From Flavobacteriaceae bacterium (GTDB lineage Bacteria > Bacteroidota > Bacteroidia > Flavobacteriales > Flavobacteriaceae): a stretch of DNA of 43,447 nt. Made by a program: the position numbers and the translations under genes. Location: assembly GCA_027065775.1 (NCBI GenBank), contig JAMONN010000104.1:1-43447 (forward strand). Reading direction: 5' to 3'. Below the pieces are notes generated by a model. It saw nothing but the letters and a program-made list of their open reading frames with translations. It ran no database searches and had not been told where the DNA came from. This document shows positions 16,692-25,564 of this stretch, in pieces. Numbering within the stretch: position 1 is the stretch's first letter; every line of letters begins with the position of its first letter.

Positions 16692-17111
16692 AAAATAAAA
16701 TATTAAGTGAACAACAAATATAACTAAACTTTTAGTTTAAACTAAAAGTTTAGTTGTATTAAATGTAATATTAATTTATCTTGATAATTTTTAATAATTA
16801 CAAATGGTTAATATTTTATTGATGAGAATATTTTGTTCTATTTCCTTTTCTTAATTTTGAGTTCGGAAGTTTCATTAGCTTGTTGCCAACACAAAAGAAA
16901 ATTCAATTTCAATAGAATTTATCATTTGTTTGATTTAGCAAAAGCACCACAAATAAACCACAAAACCAAAAGTTATCTAAACAAGAAATAAAAACTAATT
17001 TCAATAATCACAATTAGTCACAAACAGTTATTTATTATAAATTGTTATAACACCGCATTTTTATTTTGATAATTATTTGTTGGTTTGTACTGAACAAATA
17101 AATTTTTTACA
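16692..17111. other. 420-bp divergent intergenic region
   Basis: The region separates the S41 protease from the serine-hydrolase operon and holds both promoters. Apart from the 34-bp palindrome at 16722-16755 and a short TGTTGCCAACA near-palindrome around 16882, I see no gene or RNA structure. Confidence 0.5.
16722..16755. promoter_or_regulatory. Perfect 34-bp palindrome
   Basis: Both 17-bp arms match exactly around the centre GTTT|AAAC. Each arm contains its own smaller palindrome, ACTAAACTTTTAGT and ACTAAAAGTTTAGT, so the site looks like two operators joined by a third, central one. It lies 31 bp upstream of the S41 protease start, in a divergent region, where a dimeric or tetrameric repressor could act. 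A cruciform or terminator is less likely there. Confidence 0.65.
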
Positions 17112-17924
17112 ATGAAAATAAAAGTAATAATTACCATATTAATAGTTTTTATGTTTAACAACGTAATTGCTCAAATAAAAATAGAAGCAAGAAATCCGTT
17201 AATAATTGGCGAAAAAATTGAAATAAAATCTAAAATACTAAATGAAAATAGATTAATTAATATTTATTTGCCAAATGGTTATGCCAAAGATTCTATAAAA
17301 ACATATCCTGTAATTTATCTATTAGACGGATCAATTAATGAGGATTTTATTCATATTTCTGGTTTGGTGCAGTTTGGTTCTTTCTCATGGATTAATATGT
17401 TACCCGAAACTATTGTTGTTGGTATTTCTAACATCGATAGAAAGCGTGATTTTACTTTTCCTACAAGTATAAAAAAGGATAAAAAGACCTTTCCAACTAC
17501 TGGAGAATCAGATAAATTTATAAATTTTATCGAAAAAGAATTACAACCTTTAATAACTAAAAATTATAATACAAACAGCACAAAAACATTAATTGGTCAA
17601 TCTCTAGGTGGTCTTTTAGCAACCGAAATATTATTTAAAAAACCAGATTTGTTTGATAATTACATTATTGTAAGTCCAAGTATTTGGTGGGATAATGAAT
17701 CTTTATTAAAGATGAAACCTAAAGAATATACTTCAAAAAAAGCCATTTATATTGCTGTAGGAAAAGAAGGGAAAGTAATGGAGCGAACTGCAAAAGAATT
17801 ATACGAAAAACTAAAACTAGATAAAACAAAAAACACACAATTGTTTTTTAAATTTTTAGAAAAACAAAATCATGGAGATGCACTTCATTTATCTGTATAT
17901 AATGCTTTTGAAAAAATATTTTAA
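17112..17924 (+). CDS. Exported alpha/beta-hydrolase esterase (esterase D / IroE-like)
   Basis: The 270-residue product has a signal peptide (ends VIAQ, residue 21) and an alpha/beta-hydrolase fold of the COG2819 type: INIYLPNGYAKDSIKTYPVIYLLDG, then IVVGISNIDRKRDFTFP, the nucleophile elbow GQSLGG (Ser164) and SPSIWWDNES. The C-terminal KQNHGDALHLS supplies the catalytic His. Family members hydrolyse siderophore esters, acyl esters or act on unknown substrates. It is the first gene of a hydrolase operon and ends 2 bp before the next gene. Substrate unknown. Confidence 0.85.
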   Translation: MKIKVIITILIVFMFNNVIAQIKIEARNPLIIGEKIEIKSKILNENRLINIYLPNGYAKDSIKTYPVIYLLDGSINEDFIHISGLVQFGSFSWINMLPETIVVGISNIDRKRDFTFPTSIKKDKKTFPTTGESDKFINFIEKELQPLITKNYNTNSTKTLIGQSLGGLLATEILFKKPDLFDNYIIVSPSIWWDNESLLKMKPKEYTSKKAIYIAVGKEGKVMERTAKELYEKLKLDKTKNTQLFFKFLEKQNHGDALHLSVYNAFEKIF

Positions 17925-17926
17925 TT

Positions 17927-19046
17927 ATGAAAACACTTTATTTTTACCTATCAATCACTTTCTTTTTTATTTTTGATTCCTTGTTTTGTCAGAATATAGA
18001 AATTAAATTTCAAAAAACAATCGATTCCGTTTATCAACAGAATAAAGATGCTGTTGGCTTATTATTTCATATTGAATCTCCTAACAATTCAATTTCTTGG
18101 AGTTCTTCTATAGGTTTTTCAGATAAAAAAACCGAACAAAAATTAGACAAGAATCAACCTGTTTTAGTTGCAAGTAATACAAAAACATTTGTTGCTACTG
18201 CTATTCTTAAATTAGTTGAAAACGGAAAAATAACCTTAAATCAACCAATTAAAAAACTACTTAGTTGTAAAACTAAAACCATTTTAGAACAAGACGATTA
18301 TGAATTAAATAAAATTACCATTAAACATTTATTATCGCATACTTCAGGAATAGATGATTATGTTAATGATGCTTATTTTGACTTTATAAATAATAACAAG
18401 CAACATAAATGGACTAGAAATAAACAGATAAAACTTTCGGTTAAAACAGGTCATTATTTATCTAAACCAGGAGAAAAATTCAAATATGCAGATATAAATT
18501 ACCTTTTACTTACAGAGATTATTGAAAAGATAACAAAGCAACCATTTTATAAATCCATTAGAAATTTAATAGACTATAAAAAACATCATTTAAATAATAC
18601 ATGGTTTGTTGATTTAGAGAAAAAACCCATAAATACAAAACCATTAGCGCATCAATATTATAATAAATATAATTGGGATTCTTATGATTTAAATCCTTCA
18701 TGGGATTTGTTTGGCGGTGGCGGAATTGCATCTACAACAAAAGATATGTCACTATTTTTTCAAGCATTATTTACAGGTAAAATCATCAAAAATAAAAAAT
18801 TTATTAGTCAAAATGCAGACGTATTCTTTACCTAAGGAAGAATCGGGATATTATTGTTTAGGGATTAAAAAAATAATTTTTTCTGACTTAGAAGCTTATT
18901 ATCATGGTGGTTTTTGGGGAACTGATGTTATGTATATTCCATCGTTAAATACAACAATTACTGCTTTTACTTTACAAAAAGAGAAACGAGTATTAAATGC
19001 AACTACGAGTAAATTATTAATTAAAATTTTGAGAAATGAAAAATAA
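17927..19046 (+). pseudogene. Frameshifted serine hydrolase (beta-lactamase/AmpC-like)
   Basis: The first frame (17927-18835, 302 codons) has a signal peptide, the nucleophile motif SNTK (83-86), HLLSHTSGIDDY and YADINYLLL in the place of the YxN motif. It runs into a TAA at 18833-18835. The remaining family sequence continues in another frame (within 18711-19046) with SGYYCLGIKK and YYHGGFWGT, where HGG is the third catalytic motif, ending KILRNEK. The two parts together give about 370 residues, a normal size. A one-base slip in the A/T-rich stretch near 18780-18825 explains this. The first frame alone lacks the third motif and is probably inactive. A sequencing error is possible. The end overlaps the next gene by 11 bp. 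Confidence 0.82.
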
Positions 19047-19953
19047 AACAAGAATATTTACTGTACTAATGTTTAGCATATTGTTATTTAATTGTGAATC
19101 TAAACAGAAACAGAAAACGATTGAAACAACTAATTTAGAAACAGAAAAAGTTCCGTACAACGTTGTGAAAACAAACAATGCAAAATCGTTATTAATTCTT
19201 TTTCCTGGTGGCGGATCAACTTCAAAAGAAACAAAACAAGTCTTTAAGATTACAAAACCTGCTACAGAAAATGGCATTTCTATTTTGTTTATGGACTTTA
19301 ATCGTCATTTATGGTTAGAAAATGAAGATTGCATGCAACTTACAAATCAGATAGAAAATGCCATTAAAAAACACCACCTAAATATAGATAATGTGTTTAT
19401 TGGTGGAATTTCCATTGGTGGAAACGTATCTTTAACACTAACAAATTATTTATTAAAAACGAAACATAAAATTAACCCAAAAGGTGTTTTTGTGGTAGAT
19501 TCACCAATAGATTTATATGCGTTGTATAAAAGTTCTATGAAAGATGTTGCACAAAAAGGTTTTTCGGAAGAAAGACTTGCCGAACCAAAAGGAATTATCG
19601 CTTATTTTGAATCTAGATTTGGCGGAAAAGATTCCCTTTTAACAAATATACAGAAAGTGTCACCTTATACTTTTAAGACGAAAAACAGGTACAATATACA
19701 TCAAATACAAAATATTAAATCAAGAATTTATATAGAACCAGATACGTTGTGGTATAAAGAAGTTAGGCAAACCGATTTTGAAAGTACCAACGCTTATGCT
19801 TTACAAAGAATGTATCAAAATTTAAAAGAAAACAACTGGACTAACATAGAACTTATTACAACAAAAAATAAAGGTTTCCGTTTAAACGGAAAAAGAAATC
19901 CACACAGTTGGTCTATTGTTTCTGTGGAAGAATTAATACAATGGATAAAATAA
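19036..19953 (+). CDS. Alpha/beta-hydrolase lipoprotein
   Basis: The 305-residue product begins with a lipoprotein signal peptide (LFNC, Cys20). The mature part has SLLILFPGGGSTSKE, which resembles an oxyanion-loop strand, then FIGGISIGGN, the nucleophile elbow GISIG with Ser126. The C-terminal NPHSW gives a plausible catalytic His. It starts inside the tail of the frameshifted serine hydrolase (11-bp overlap), so the two were translationally coupled. Together with the esterase at 17112 it forms a set of exported serine hydrolases, possibly for one ester or peptide substrate. Substrate unknown. Confidence 0.8.
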   Translation: MKNKTRIFTVLMFSILLFNCESKQKQKTIETTNLETEKVPYNVVKTNNAKSLLILFPGGGSTSKETKQVFKITKPATENGISILFMDFNRHLWLENEDCMQLTNQIENAIKKHHLNIDNVFIGGISIGGNVSLTLTNYLLKTKHKINPKGVFVVDSPIDLYALYKSSMKDVAQKGFSEERLAEPKGIIAYFESRFGGKDSLLTNIQKVSPYTFKTKNRYNIHQIQNIKSRIYIEPDTLWYKEVRQTDFESTNAYALQRMYQNLKENNWTNIELITTKNKGFRLNGKRNPHSWSIVSVEELIQWIK

Positions 19954-20046
19954 AAGTACTGAAATAATAACACGTGTATCGCAGATGTACGATGTATTTA
20001 TTATTTTAATTCTATCAATAATTCAATAGAATGTTGAAAATTTGTT

Positions 20047-20064
20047 TTCCTGCGAATACAGGAA
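20047..20064. repeat. Small hairpin TTCCTG-N6-CAGGAA
   Basis: A perfect 6-bp inverted repeat lies between the hydrolase operon and the caspase-like gene. Short 'ttcctgcgaa..caggaa' hairpins are common dispersed repeats in bacteria; here it may also end transcription from the operon. Confidence 0.5.
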
Positions 20065-20170
20065 TTTATTTAATGATTATTAACTTTCTATCCTTCGTAA
20101 GAATAATAACTTTTGAAACACTTTAGTTTTAGTTATTAAAATAATTAATTGTTATTATCGTTTTACTTTA

Positions 20171-20935
20171 ATGAAAAACATAAGTCTACTTTTACTTTTT
20201 ATATTAATTTCATTAAAAATAAATGCACAAACTAAAACAATTCATGTTTTTGTAGCGTTATGCGATAATAAATATCAAGGTATTGTGCCAGTTCCTAAAA
20301 AATTAGGCAACGGAAAAGATGCAAGAAATAATTTGTATTATGGTGCGATGTATGGCGTAAAATCATTTTTAAGATACAAAACATCTGTTTGGGTTTTTCA
20401 AAAAAACATACAATCAGCTAACAAAAACATTATTGAAAGTGTTTTATTTAAGCACAAAACTAAAGATGTGTATTTATTAGCAGATGCTTATGATGGCGAA
20501 CAAATAAAAATGGGTACAATAGATTTTTTAAAGGCGGCGAATCATCAAAATTTAAAAAAAATAAAACATAATAGTAAGATAATTAATTTTGGTGGAGAAT
20601 CAGATTTAGTTGCTTATATCGGTCACAATGGTTTAATGGATTTTGATATTAGTGTAAAATATAATGCTACAATTAAGAAAAAGAAAGACGTTATTATTTT
20701 GGCCTGTATTAGTAAAAAATATTTTAAGGAAGAAATTAAAAAAGCAAACGCAAACCCTCTAATTTGGACAACAGGTTTAATGGCGCCAGAAGCATACACT
20801 TTAAAAGCCGCAATCGACGGTTGGTTATTAAACGAACCTAATTCTAAAATTAAAGAAAGAGCAGCACAAGCTTATTATAGATATCAAAAATGTGGTATTA
20901 GAGGAGCGCGAAATTTATTTGCTACAGGATTTTAA
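20171..20935 (+). CDS. Exported protein with caspase-like (clan CD) features
   Basis: The 254-residue product has a Sec signal peptide (ends INAQ, residue 20). I do not recognise a named family, but the layout resembles caspase/legumain-fold peptidases. A first strand with an Asp-Ala segment is seen in VFVALCDNKYQGIVPVP followed by GNGKDARNNLYYG. A hydrophobic block then ends in His (LVAYIGHNGLMD, His152), and a second hydrophobic block ends in Ala-Cys (DVIILACISK, Cys179). The His-Cys spacing of 27 is shorter than usual and the motif is H-N-G, not H-G. If real, it would be a secreted Cys peptidase. Single gene, convergent with rsmI. Confidence 0.6.
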   Translation: MKNISLLLLFILISLKINAQTKTIHVFVALCDNKYQGIVPVPKKLGNGKDARNNLYYGAMYGVKSFLRYKTSVWVFQKNIQSANKNIIESVLFKHKTKDVYLLADAYDGEQIKMGTIDFLKAANHQNLKKIKHNSKIINFGGESDLVAYIGHNGLMDFDISVKYNATIKKKKDVIILACISKKYFKEEIKKANANPLIWTTGLMAPEAYTLKAAIDGWLLNEPNSKIKERAAQAYYRYQKCGIRGARNLFATGF

Positions 20936-20960
20936 AAAAAACATTGAGAAAATTTGAATA

Positions 20961-21626
20961 CTATTTTCCAGCAACCACAATAACAATTTCTCCTTTTACC
21001 GTTTTTTCTTTAAAATAAGCTATCACTTCTGTTACTGTTCCACGTTTCGTTTCTTCGTAAATTTTAGTTAATTCCCTAGAAACGGAAACCAATCTATCTT
21101 CACCAAAATATTCCGAAAATTGCCCTAATGTTTTAAGTAATTTATAAGGCGATTCGTAAAAAATCATGGTTCTTGTTTCTTCAACTAGTAGTTTTAATCT
21201 AGTTTGTCTTCCTTTTTTTGGTGGTAAAAACCCTTCGAAAACAAACTTATCGTTTGGCAAACCACTATTTACTAATGCAGGTACAAATGCTGTTGCGCCT
21301 GGTAAACATTCAATTTCTATATTATTTTGAATACATGCACGAGTTAATAAAAAACCAGGATCTGAAATTGCTGGTGTTCCTGCATCACTAATTAAAGCGA
21401 AAGTTTCGTCATTTTTTAATCTTTCAATAATATGATTTACCGTTTTATGCTCATTATGCATATGGTGGCTTTGCATTGGTGTTTCAATCTCAAAATGTTT
21501 TAATAATTTACCCGAAGTTCTTGTGTCTTCTGCAAGAATTAAATCGACTTCTTTAAGCACTTTTACTGCTCTAAAAGTCATGTCGTTTAAATTACCAATT
21601 GGCGTTGGAACAATGTATAGTTTCAT
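20961..21626 (-). CDS. rsmI: 16S rRNA (cytidine1402-2'-O)-methyltransferase RsmI
   Basis: The 221-residue protein has the signatures of the family: the N-terminal PTPIGNLNDMTFRAVKVLKEVDLILAEDTRTSGKLL, the SAM-site segment ALISDAGTPAISDPGFLL, LPGATAFVPALVNSGLP and FEGFLPPKKGR. RsmI methylates the ribose 2'-oxygen of C1402 in the 30S decoding centre. It is slightly shorter than the E. coli enzyme at the C-terminus, as is usual in Bacteroidota. Single gene, convergent with the caspase-like gene. Confidence 0.93.
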   Translation of the reverse strand: MKLYIVPTPIGNLNDMTFRAVKVLKEVDLILAEDTRTSGKLLKHFEIETPMQSHHMHNEHKTVNHIIERLKNDETFALISDAGTPAISDPGFLLTRACIQNNIEIECLPGATAFVPALVNSGLPNDKFVFEGFLPPKKGRQTRLKLLVEETRTMIFYESPYKLLKTLGQFSEYFGEDRLVSVSRELTKIYEETKRGTVTEVIAYFKEKTVKGEIVIVVAGK

Positions 21627-21713
21627 TGGGACAAATTTATATTAATTTTTTTAAATGCGTTAATTCTATAATAAATTAAATAAAACAGTTTAACAATTTA
21701 ACACTACATAAAT

Positions 21714-23387
21714 TTATATGGTTTTTCTCTTAAGAACTTTAACTTTATAATAAATCGACTTTTCAATTAAAAAATTATTTATCTGAACATCTTTTACCCT
21801 ATAAGTTTGATAATTCAAAGTAGGCATTAATGTAATTAAATTTTCATGATTTTGTAAAGTTATTTTTCCATGTTTAAAAAATAGAATTTCTTCTTTCCAT
21901 TTATAATGTAATTCGCCTTTTTCTTTATCAATTACAACTTGTAAAATTGGTGGTTCTGTTCGATTTAAATACCAATCAAACAATTCAGAATAATCATTTT
22001 CTAAAAGTTTGTTAAATTTATTTATGATTTCTTTAGTAGAAACATTTTGCTGTTTAAAGTCTTTTTGAATAGTATGTAAACTATTAAAAAAAAGACTATC
22101 ATTATTTACAACCATTCGTAACGAATGTACTAACAAAGAACCCTTTTTATAAATATCTTGATCGGCTGAATTTGTCCAACTATTATACAATACATCGCAT
22201 TTTTTATATAAAGGAATTGTATTTTTAATCGATTTAATATCATGAGCAATGTGTTTTTCGTATAACTTTTTGCCAGACAATTTTTCTGAAAATAATGCTT
22301 CGGCATACGTAGCGAAACCTTCGTGAATCCAAATATCACAATAGTCTTTACCAGTAATATTATTTCCCCACCATTCGTGTGCTAATTCGTGTACTAAAGT
22401 TATATTATACGCATCACCATAAGTTGCATAATCGTTTCCCATAGCAATACCAGATTGGTGTTCCATTGCTGTGAAATTTGATTCTATAAATTTACAACCA
22501 TCATTCCACCATGGAAATTCACCAAACATTTTTTCAAATTCATGCATAATTATCGGTACTTGGTCATAAAATTTATTAGCAATATCATAATTATAATCTA
22601 ATACTTGACATTCTATTTCTCTTTCAACTCCGTTAATATCTTTATAAGGTTTTATTATTTTTTTAAAATGCCCTATATTAAAAGATATATTATATATGTT
22701 AATTGGGTTTGTAATTGAATAATTATAAGTTTTAGTGGAATTATTATTATTAATTACCTTTTTAAGTTTTCCATTTGCTACTGCTATTAAATCTTTTGGA
22801 ATGGTAATATTTATATTACATGAGTCCGCTTCAGCATTTAATAGTGCATTACATGGCATTATAAACTGTGGCCCAATTCCTTCCGTAGAAGTCGAAATCC
22901 AAGGTCGTTTATGTTTGTCAAATTTCCATATAATCGGACCTTGACCGAAAACATTCGCTGGTTTACCTTCGTAATTTATAACTAATGAAATACGTGTGTT
23001 TTTAGGTACATTATTTTCAAAAACTAGATACATTAAATCTCGGTTTCGCTTAATTTTTAAATTTTTAACGGAACATGTAAATGAATTAATTTTCATCTTA
23101 TTTTGTAAGTCAAATAAAAATGTATTTTGTTCTGAGTTTGGAGTGAAATAAATTATCATTTTACCTGATATTTTTCTTTTTTCAGGAAATACTTTTACAT
23201 TCCAATCATATTTATTTATATGATAATCTCGTTGTGGATTCGCATTATTACCTGCTATTTTTTCTCTTTTACTAAAATGTTTAAAATCTCTTTTATTAAG
23301 TGTATAAGTAATAAATGGTCTGTAATAACAAGAATTTAATACTATTAATGAAATTCCTAAAATTATTAATTTTAAAATGTGTTTCAT
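21714..23387 (-). CDS. M1-family metallopeptidase lipoprotein
   Basis: The 557-residue product begins with a lipoprotein signal peptide (LNSC, Cys20). Residues 60-260 form the beta-sandwich domain of M1 aminopeptidases. The catalytic domain has the zinc motif HELAH at 333-337 followed by EWWGN, and the third ligand Glu356 in IHEGFATYAE. The substrate motif GAMEN is replaced by TAMEHQSG (306-313), as in many bacterial M1 relatives. A Tyr in the active-site region is likely but was not mapped. It is probably surface- or periplasm-anchored and trims peptides. The 307-bp upstream region contains the palindrome TTCGTTAAACGAA at 23508-23520. Confidence 0.88.
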   Translation of the reverse strand: MKHILKLIILGISLIVLNSCYYRPFITYTLNKRDFKHFSKREKIAGNNANPQRDYHINKYDWNVKVFPEKRKISGKMIIYFTPNSEQNTFLFDLQNKMKINSFTCSVKNLKIKRNRDLMYLVFENNVPKNTRISLVINYEGKPANVFGQGPIIWKFDKHKRPWISTSTEGIGPQFIMPCNALLNAEADSCNINITIPKDLIAVANGKLKKVINNNNSTKTYNYSITNPINIYNISFNIGHFKKIIKPYKDINGVEREIECQVLDYNYDIANKFYDQVPIIMHEFEKMFGEFPWWNDGCKFIESNFTAMEHQSGIAMGNDYATYGDAYNITLVHELAHEWWGNNITGKDYCDIWIHEGFATYAEALFSEKLSGKKLYEKHIAHDIKSIKNTIPLYKKCDVLYNSWTNSADQDIYKKGSLLVHSLRMVVNNDSLFFNSLHTIQKDFKQQNVSTKEIINKFNKLLENDYSELFDWYLNRTEPPILQVVIDKEKGELHYKWKEEILFFKHGKITLQNHENLITLMPTLNYQTYRVKDVQINNFLIEKSIYYKVKVLKRKTI

Positions 23388-23694
23388 AATTGTTAATTTT
23401 ATTTATTCTTTTTGTAATTTCAATTAAATCGTTTTATAAACTATCTGATTTGTATTTTTTTTACGGACAAGTTTTGATTTATTTAAGGTTAAATTCGTAC
23501 TAATTGCTTCGTTAAACGAATTGTCTATTGCGTGATATTTTGTATCAAAAAAAAAATACCAAACCCAGTTTTTGCTCTTAGGTTTTTCTTTTTTAAGAAG
23601 TTAAATTTTATATATGGTATTAACGAAATTACCTTACCAAGTTCTTTCGTATTACCAAAATCACGGTTTCACTTTGCGTAAAACCTCTGAAACA
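23388..23694. other. Intergenic region between the retron RT and the M1 peptidase
   Basis: No gene is seen. It holds an odd-centred palindrome, TTCGTTAAACGAA (23508-23520), about 120 bp upstream of the M1 start, and a 'ctttgcgtaaaacctctgaaac' dispersed-repeat-like tail next to the RT stop. Confidence 0.5.
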
Positions 23695-25194
23695 TTATTT
23701 TTTCTTACCAAATAAAGACCTTAATTTTTTAGAAAAAACGCTTAAAATTCCTTTATTTTCTGGTTTAACATATTTCTTTTTATGTTCTTCTTTATAGTTA
23801 TGACCTGCAAGAATTAAAGCGACACGTTCTTTATACTTTGCTCCTTTTTCTTTATCTATTTGATAAATATAATTAGCAAAGCCATCTATTTGAGCCAAAA
23901 TATTTACATTTTTATTCCAAAATTTATCTTTTATACCATCTTTTTCGATTTGAAACAATAACGCTCTAAAGCGTTTTAAAGATTTTTTCGGAATATTTGT
24001 TTTTTCATTAACTACAACACCTGTAACTTCTTGCCTATTATTACGTTTCATAATACGTAATTTTTCAGGATGTAAATTAAAATTTTCATCCTCAACAATT
24101 AAACGAGAATATTTTAAAATATTTGTGATTTTTGTAAATTGTTTTTGACTTGCCGAAAATGTAATATCATCTACATATCTAGTATAATCAAAACCATATT
24201 TTTTAGCTAAACCATCTAATCTAAAATCTAATTTTCTGCAAATTACATTAGTAATTGCAGGACTACAAGGCGAACCTTGAGGTAAAAACCGAGTGCCTTT
24301 TTGTGCATAATAATCTTTACCAAGTAAAGAAATATCCAAAATTTTAGGTTCTGAACAAATCAATGCAAAAATAGTTGCTACTTGATCGGAATAACCAAAA
24401 GAAGTAAAAACACCTTTTATACGTTTATACGTAATTGTTGGAAAGAAGTTTTTTAAATCTTGGTTGATAACCACATCTTTTTTAATATGTGGTATTGCGT
24501 TAGTTTTAATCGATTTACCAACTACACAACCATTTGCTTTTTCATGCACATTAACTTTATTTAAAATTTCTTCTAAAATCCAAGTTTGTGCTGCTTTTAA
24601 CCTTGGCATTGGCGCAGAAATTAATCGAAATCCGCCAGTTTTTTTAGGGATTTGAAAACGTTTGTAATGACTTATTTTAGCATTTTTTCTTGAGAAAGAT
24701 AAAAAACGTAATTCACCAATAGTAATTTTCATTGCTTTTGCTAAATCTAAAGCTGTATGTAATATTGGTAAATTTTGTTTTTTAAGATTTTCAATATTAG
24801 AGACCTTATTGTTTAATTGATGCGAATAATTTTCGCCTAAATAAATAATATCTTGTTCTTTAGAAACTTTCCATTTTTCTGCTTTTTCTACACGTTCTTT
24901 TTCTCTACGTTCTTTGGTTTCTTTTTGTTTTAATTTGGAAGCAATTTTACGTTCTTTATGTTTTTGGGCAATAAACGCTTCTGGATCTTCTATTATTTTT
25001 TTTTCTTTAAGAAGTTTTTGTAGTTTTTTAGATAATTTACTTTCTTCTTTAAAAAATTTATTAACCGATTCAAAATCAACAGTTTCATCATTCCAAAAAC
25101 CCAAACGTTTCATTTCTGAAAGAATGTATTCTTGTTTTGAAGATCCTTTTATCTTGTCATAAATTTCTTGTCTTCTTTCCGTAGAATTTTCCAT
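23695..25194 (-). CDS. Retron reverse transcriptase with long N-terminal extension
   Basis: The 499-residue protein has the retron RT core at about 160-450: QIPKKTGGFRLISAP (RT1), the retron-specific NAIPH (NAxxH, 232-236), the catalytic Asp246 in NQDLKNFF, LPQGSPCSP (304-312), the active-site YVDD (340-343), and the retron-specific VTG (390-392, EVTGVVVN). These exclude group II introns and DGRs. The core reverse-transcribes the msd part of the upstream RNA into msDNA. The first ~140 residues are a highly charged, probably coiled-coil extension not present in the ~320-residue minimal retron RTs, and the C-terminus is a Lys-rich tail. The start lies 14 bp after the a2 repeat of the ncRNA. Last gene of the retron operon. 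Confidence 0.92.
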   Translation of the reverse strand: MENSTERRQEIYDKIKGSSKQEYILSEMKRLGFWNDETVDFESVNKFFKEESKLSKKLQKLLKEKKIIEDPEAFIAQKHKERKIASKLKQKETKERREKERVEKAEKWKVSKEQDIIYLGENYSHQLNNKVSNIENLKKQNLPILHTALDLAKAMKITIGELRFLSFSRKNAKISHYKRFQIPKKTGGFRLISAPMPRLKAAQTWILEEILNKVNVHEKANGCVVGKSIKTNAIPHIKKDVVINQDLKNFFPTITYKRIKGVFTSFGYSDQVATIFALICSEPKILDISLLGKDYYAQKGTRFLPQGSPCSPAITNVICRKLDFRLDGLAKKYGFDYTRYVDDITFSASQKQFTKITNILKYSRLIVEDENFNLHPEKLRIMKRNNRQEVTGVVVNEKTNIPKKSLKRFRALLFQIEKDGIKDKFWNKNVNILAQIDGFANYIYQIDKEKGAKYKERVALILAGHNYKEEHKKKYVKPENKGILSVFSKKLRSLFGKKK

Positions 25195-25208
25195 AAATTA
25201 TTAAAAAA

Positions 25209-25439
25209 GATAGCAATAAGACGTATTTTGTAATTCCTTCGTACAATTCTAATGACTGAATTAAACAACTCCAGTGAAATAGGTACTATAGTGCTATTTC
25301 ACTTCGTAGAAGTTTAACCGGAAATGGCACTATAGTACCTATTTCACAAGTTAAGTTTAAGTCAGTGATGCGTTCAGTAACTGTGTGCAAGATTGGCGAT
25401 CCACCAATCAGAATGCAAGGTTTTTATCTTATCACTACC
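25209..25439 (-). ncRNA. Retron msr-msd non-coding RNA
   Basis: Read on the minus strand, just upstream of the RT. The 5' a1 repeat (25427-25439, GGTAGTGATAAGA) and the 3' a2 repeat (25209-25221) pair over 13 bp with three G-U pairs. Next comes the msr hairpin GATTGG-loop-CCAATC (25391-25409). The msd is a long hairpin: two perfectly complementary 21-nt arms at 25327-25347 and 25274-25294, then five more pairs past one mismatch, closed by a loop that holds a small ACTTC-GTA-GAAGT hairpin (25301-25313). This arrangement (a1, msr stem, long msd stem, a2, RT) is the standard retron layout. Exact ends and the branching G are not determined. Confidence 0.85.
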
Positions 25440-25483
25440 AAGGTTCAAATATATTATATTTTTATTAATATTCGTTTTATTTT

Positions 25484-25558
25484 CACACGGAACTCACAGA
25501 TTTCATAGATTTTTTATGTAATAACATCGCAGGTTTTAAATCCGTGTTATCCGTGTTT
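25484..25558. repeat. Dispersed 'CACGGA / CCGTG' repeat between SWIM gene and retron ncRNA
   Basis: The segment contains cacacggaactcacagattt and, at its other end, aaatccgtgttatccgtg. The same words occur in the ABC ATPase linker array (9936-10264) and near 41816. It lies inside the retron operon, upstream of the ncRNA, so it would be transcribed with it. Confidence 0.7.
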
Positions 25559-25564
25559 CAAATT

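Noticed and set aside
23695-25194. RT as group II intron or diversity-generating retroelement
   Set aside because: No maturase or HNH domain, no intron RNA domains and no template/variable repeat pair; NAxxH, VTG and the upstream folded RNA indicate a retron.
25274-25347. The 21-bp inverted repeat as a transcription terminator
   Set aside because: It lacks a T-tract, lies inside an a1/a2-bounded structure just before the RT, and matches the msd position.
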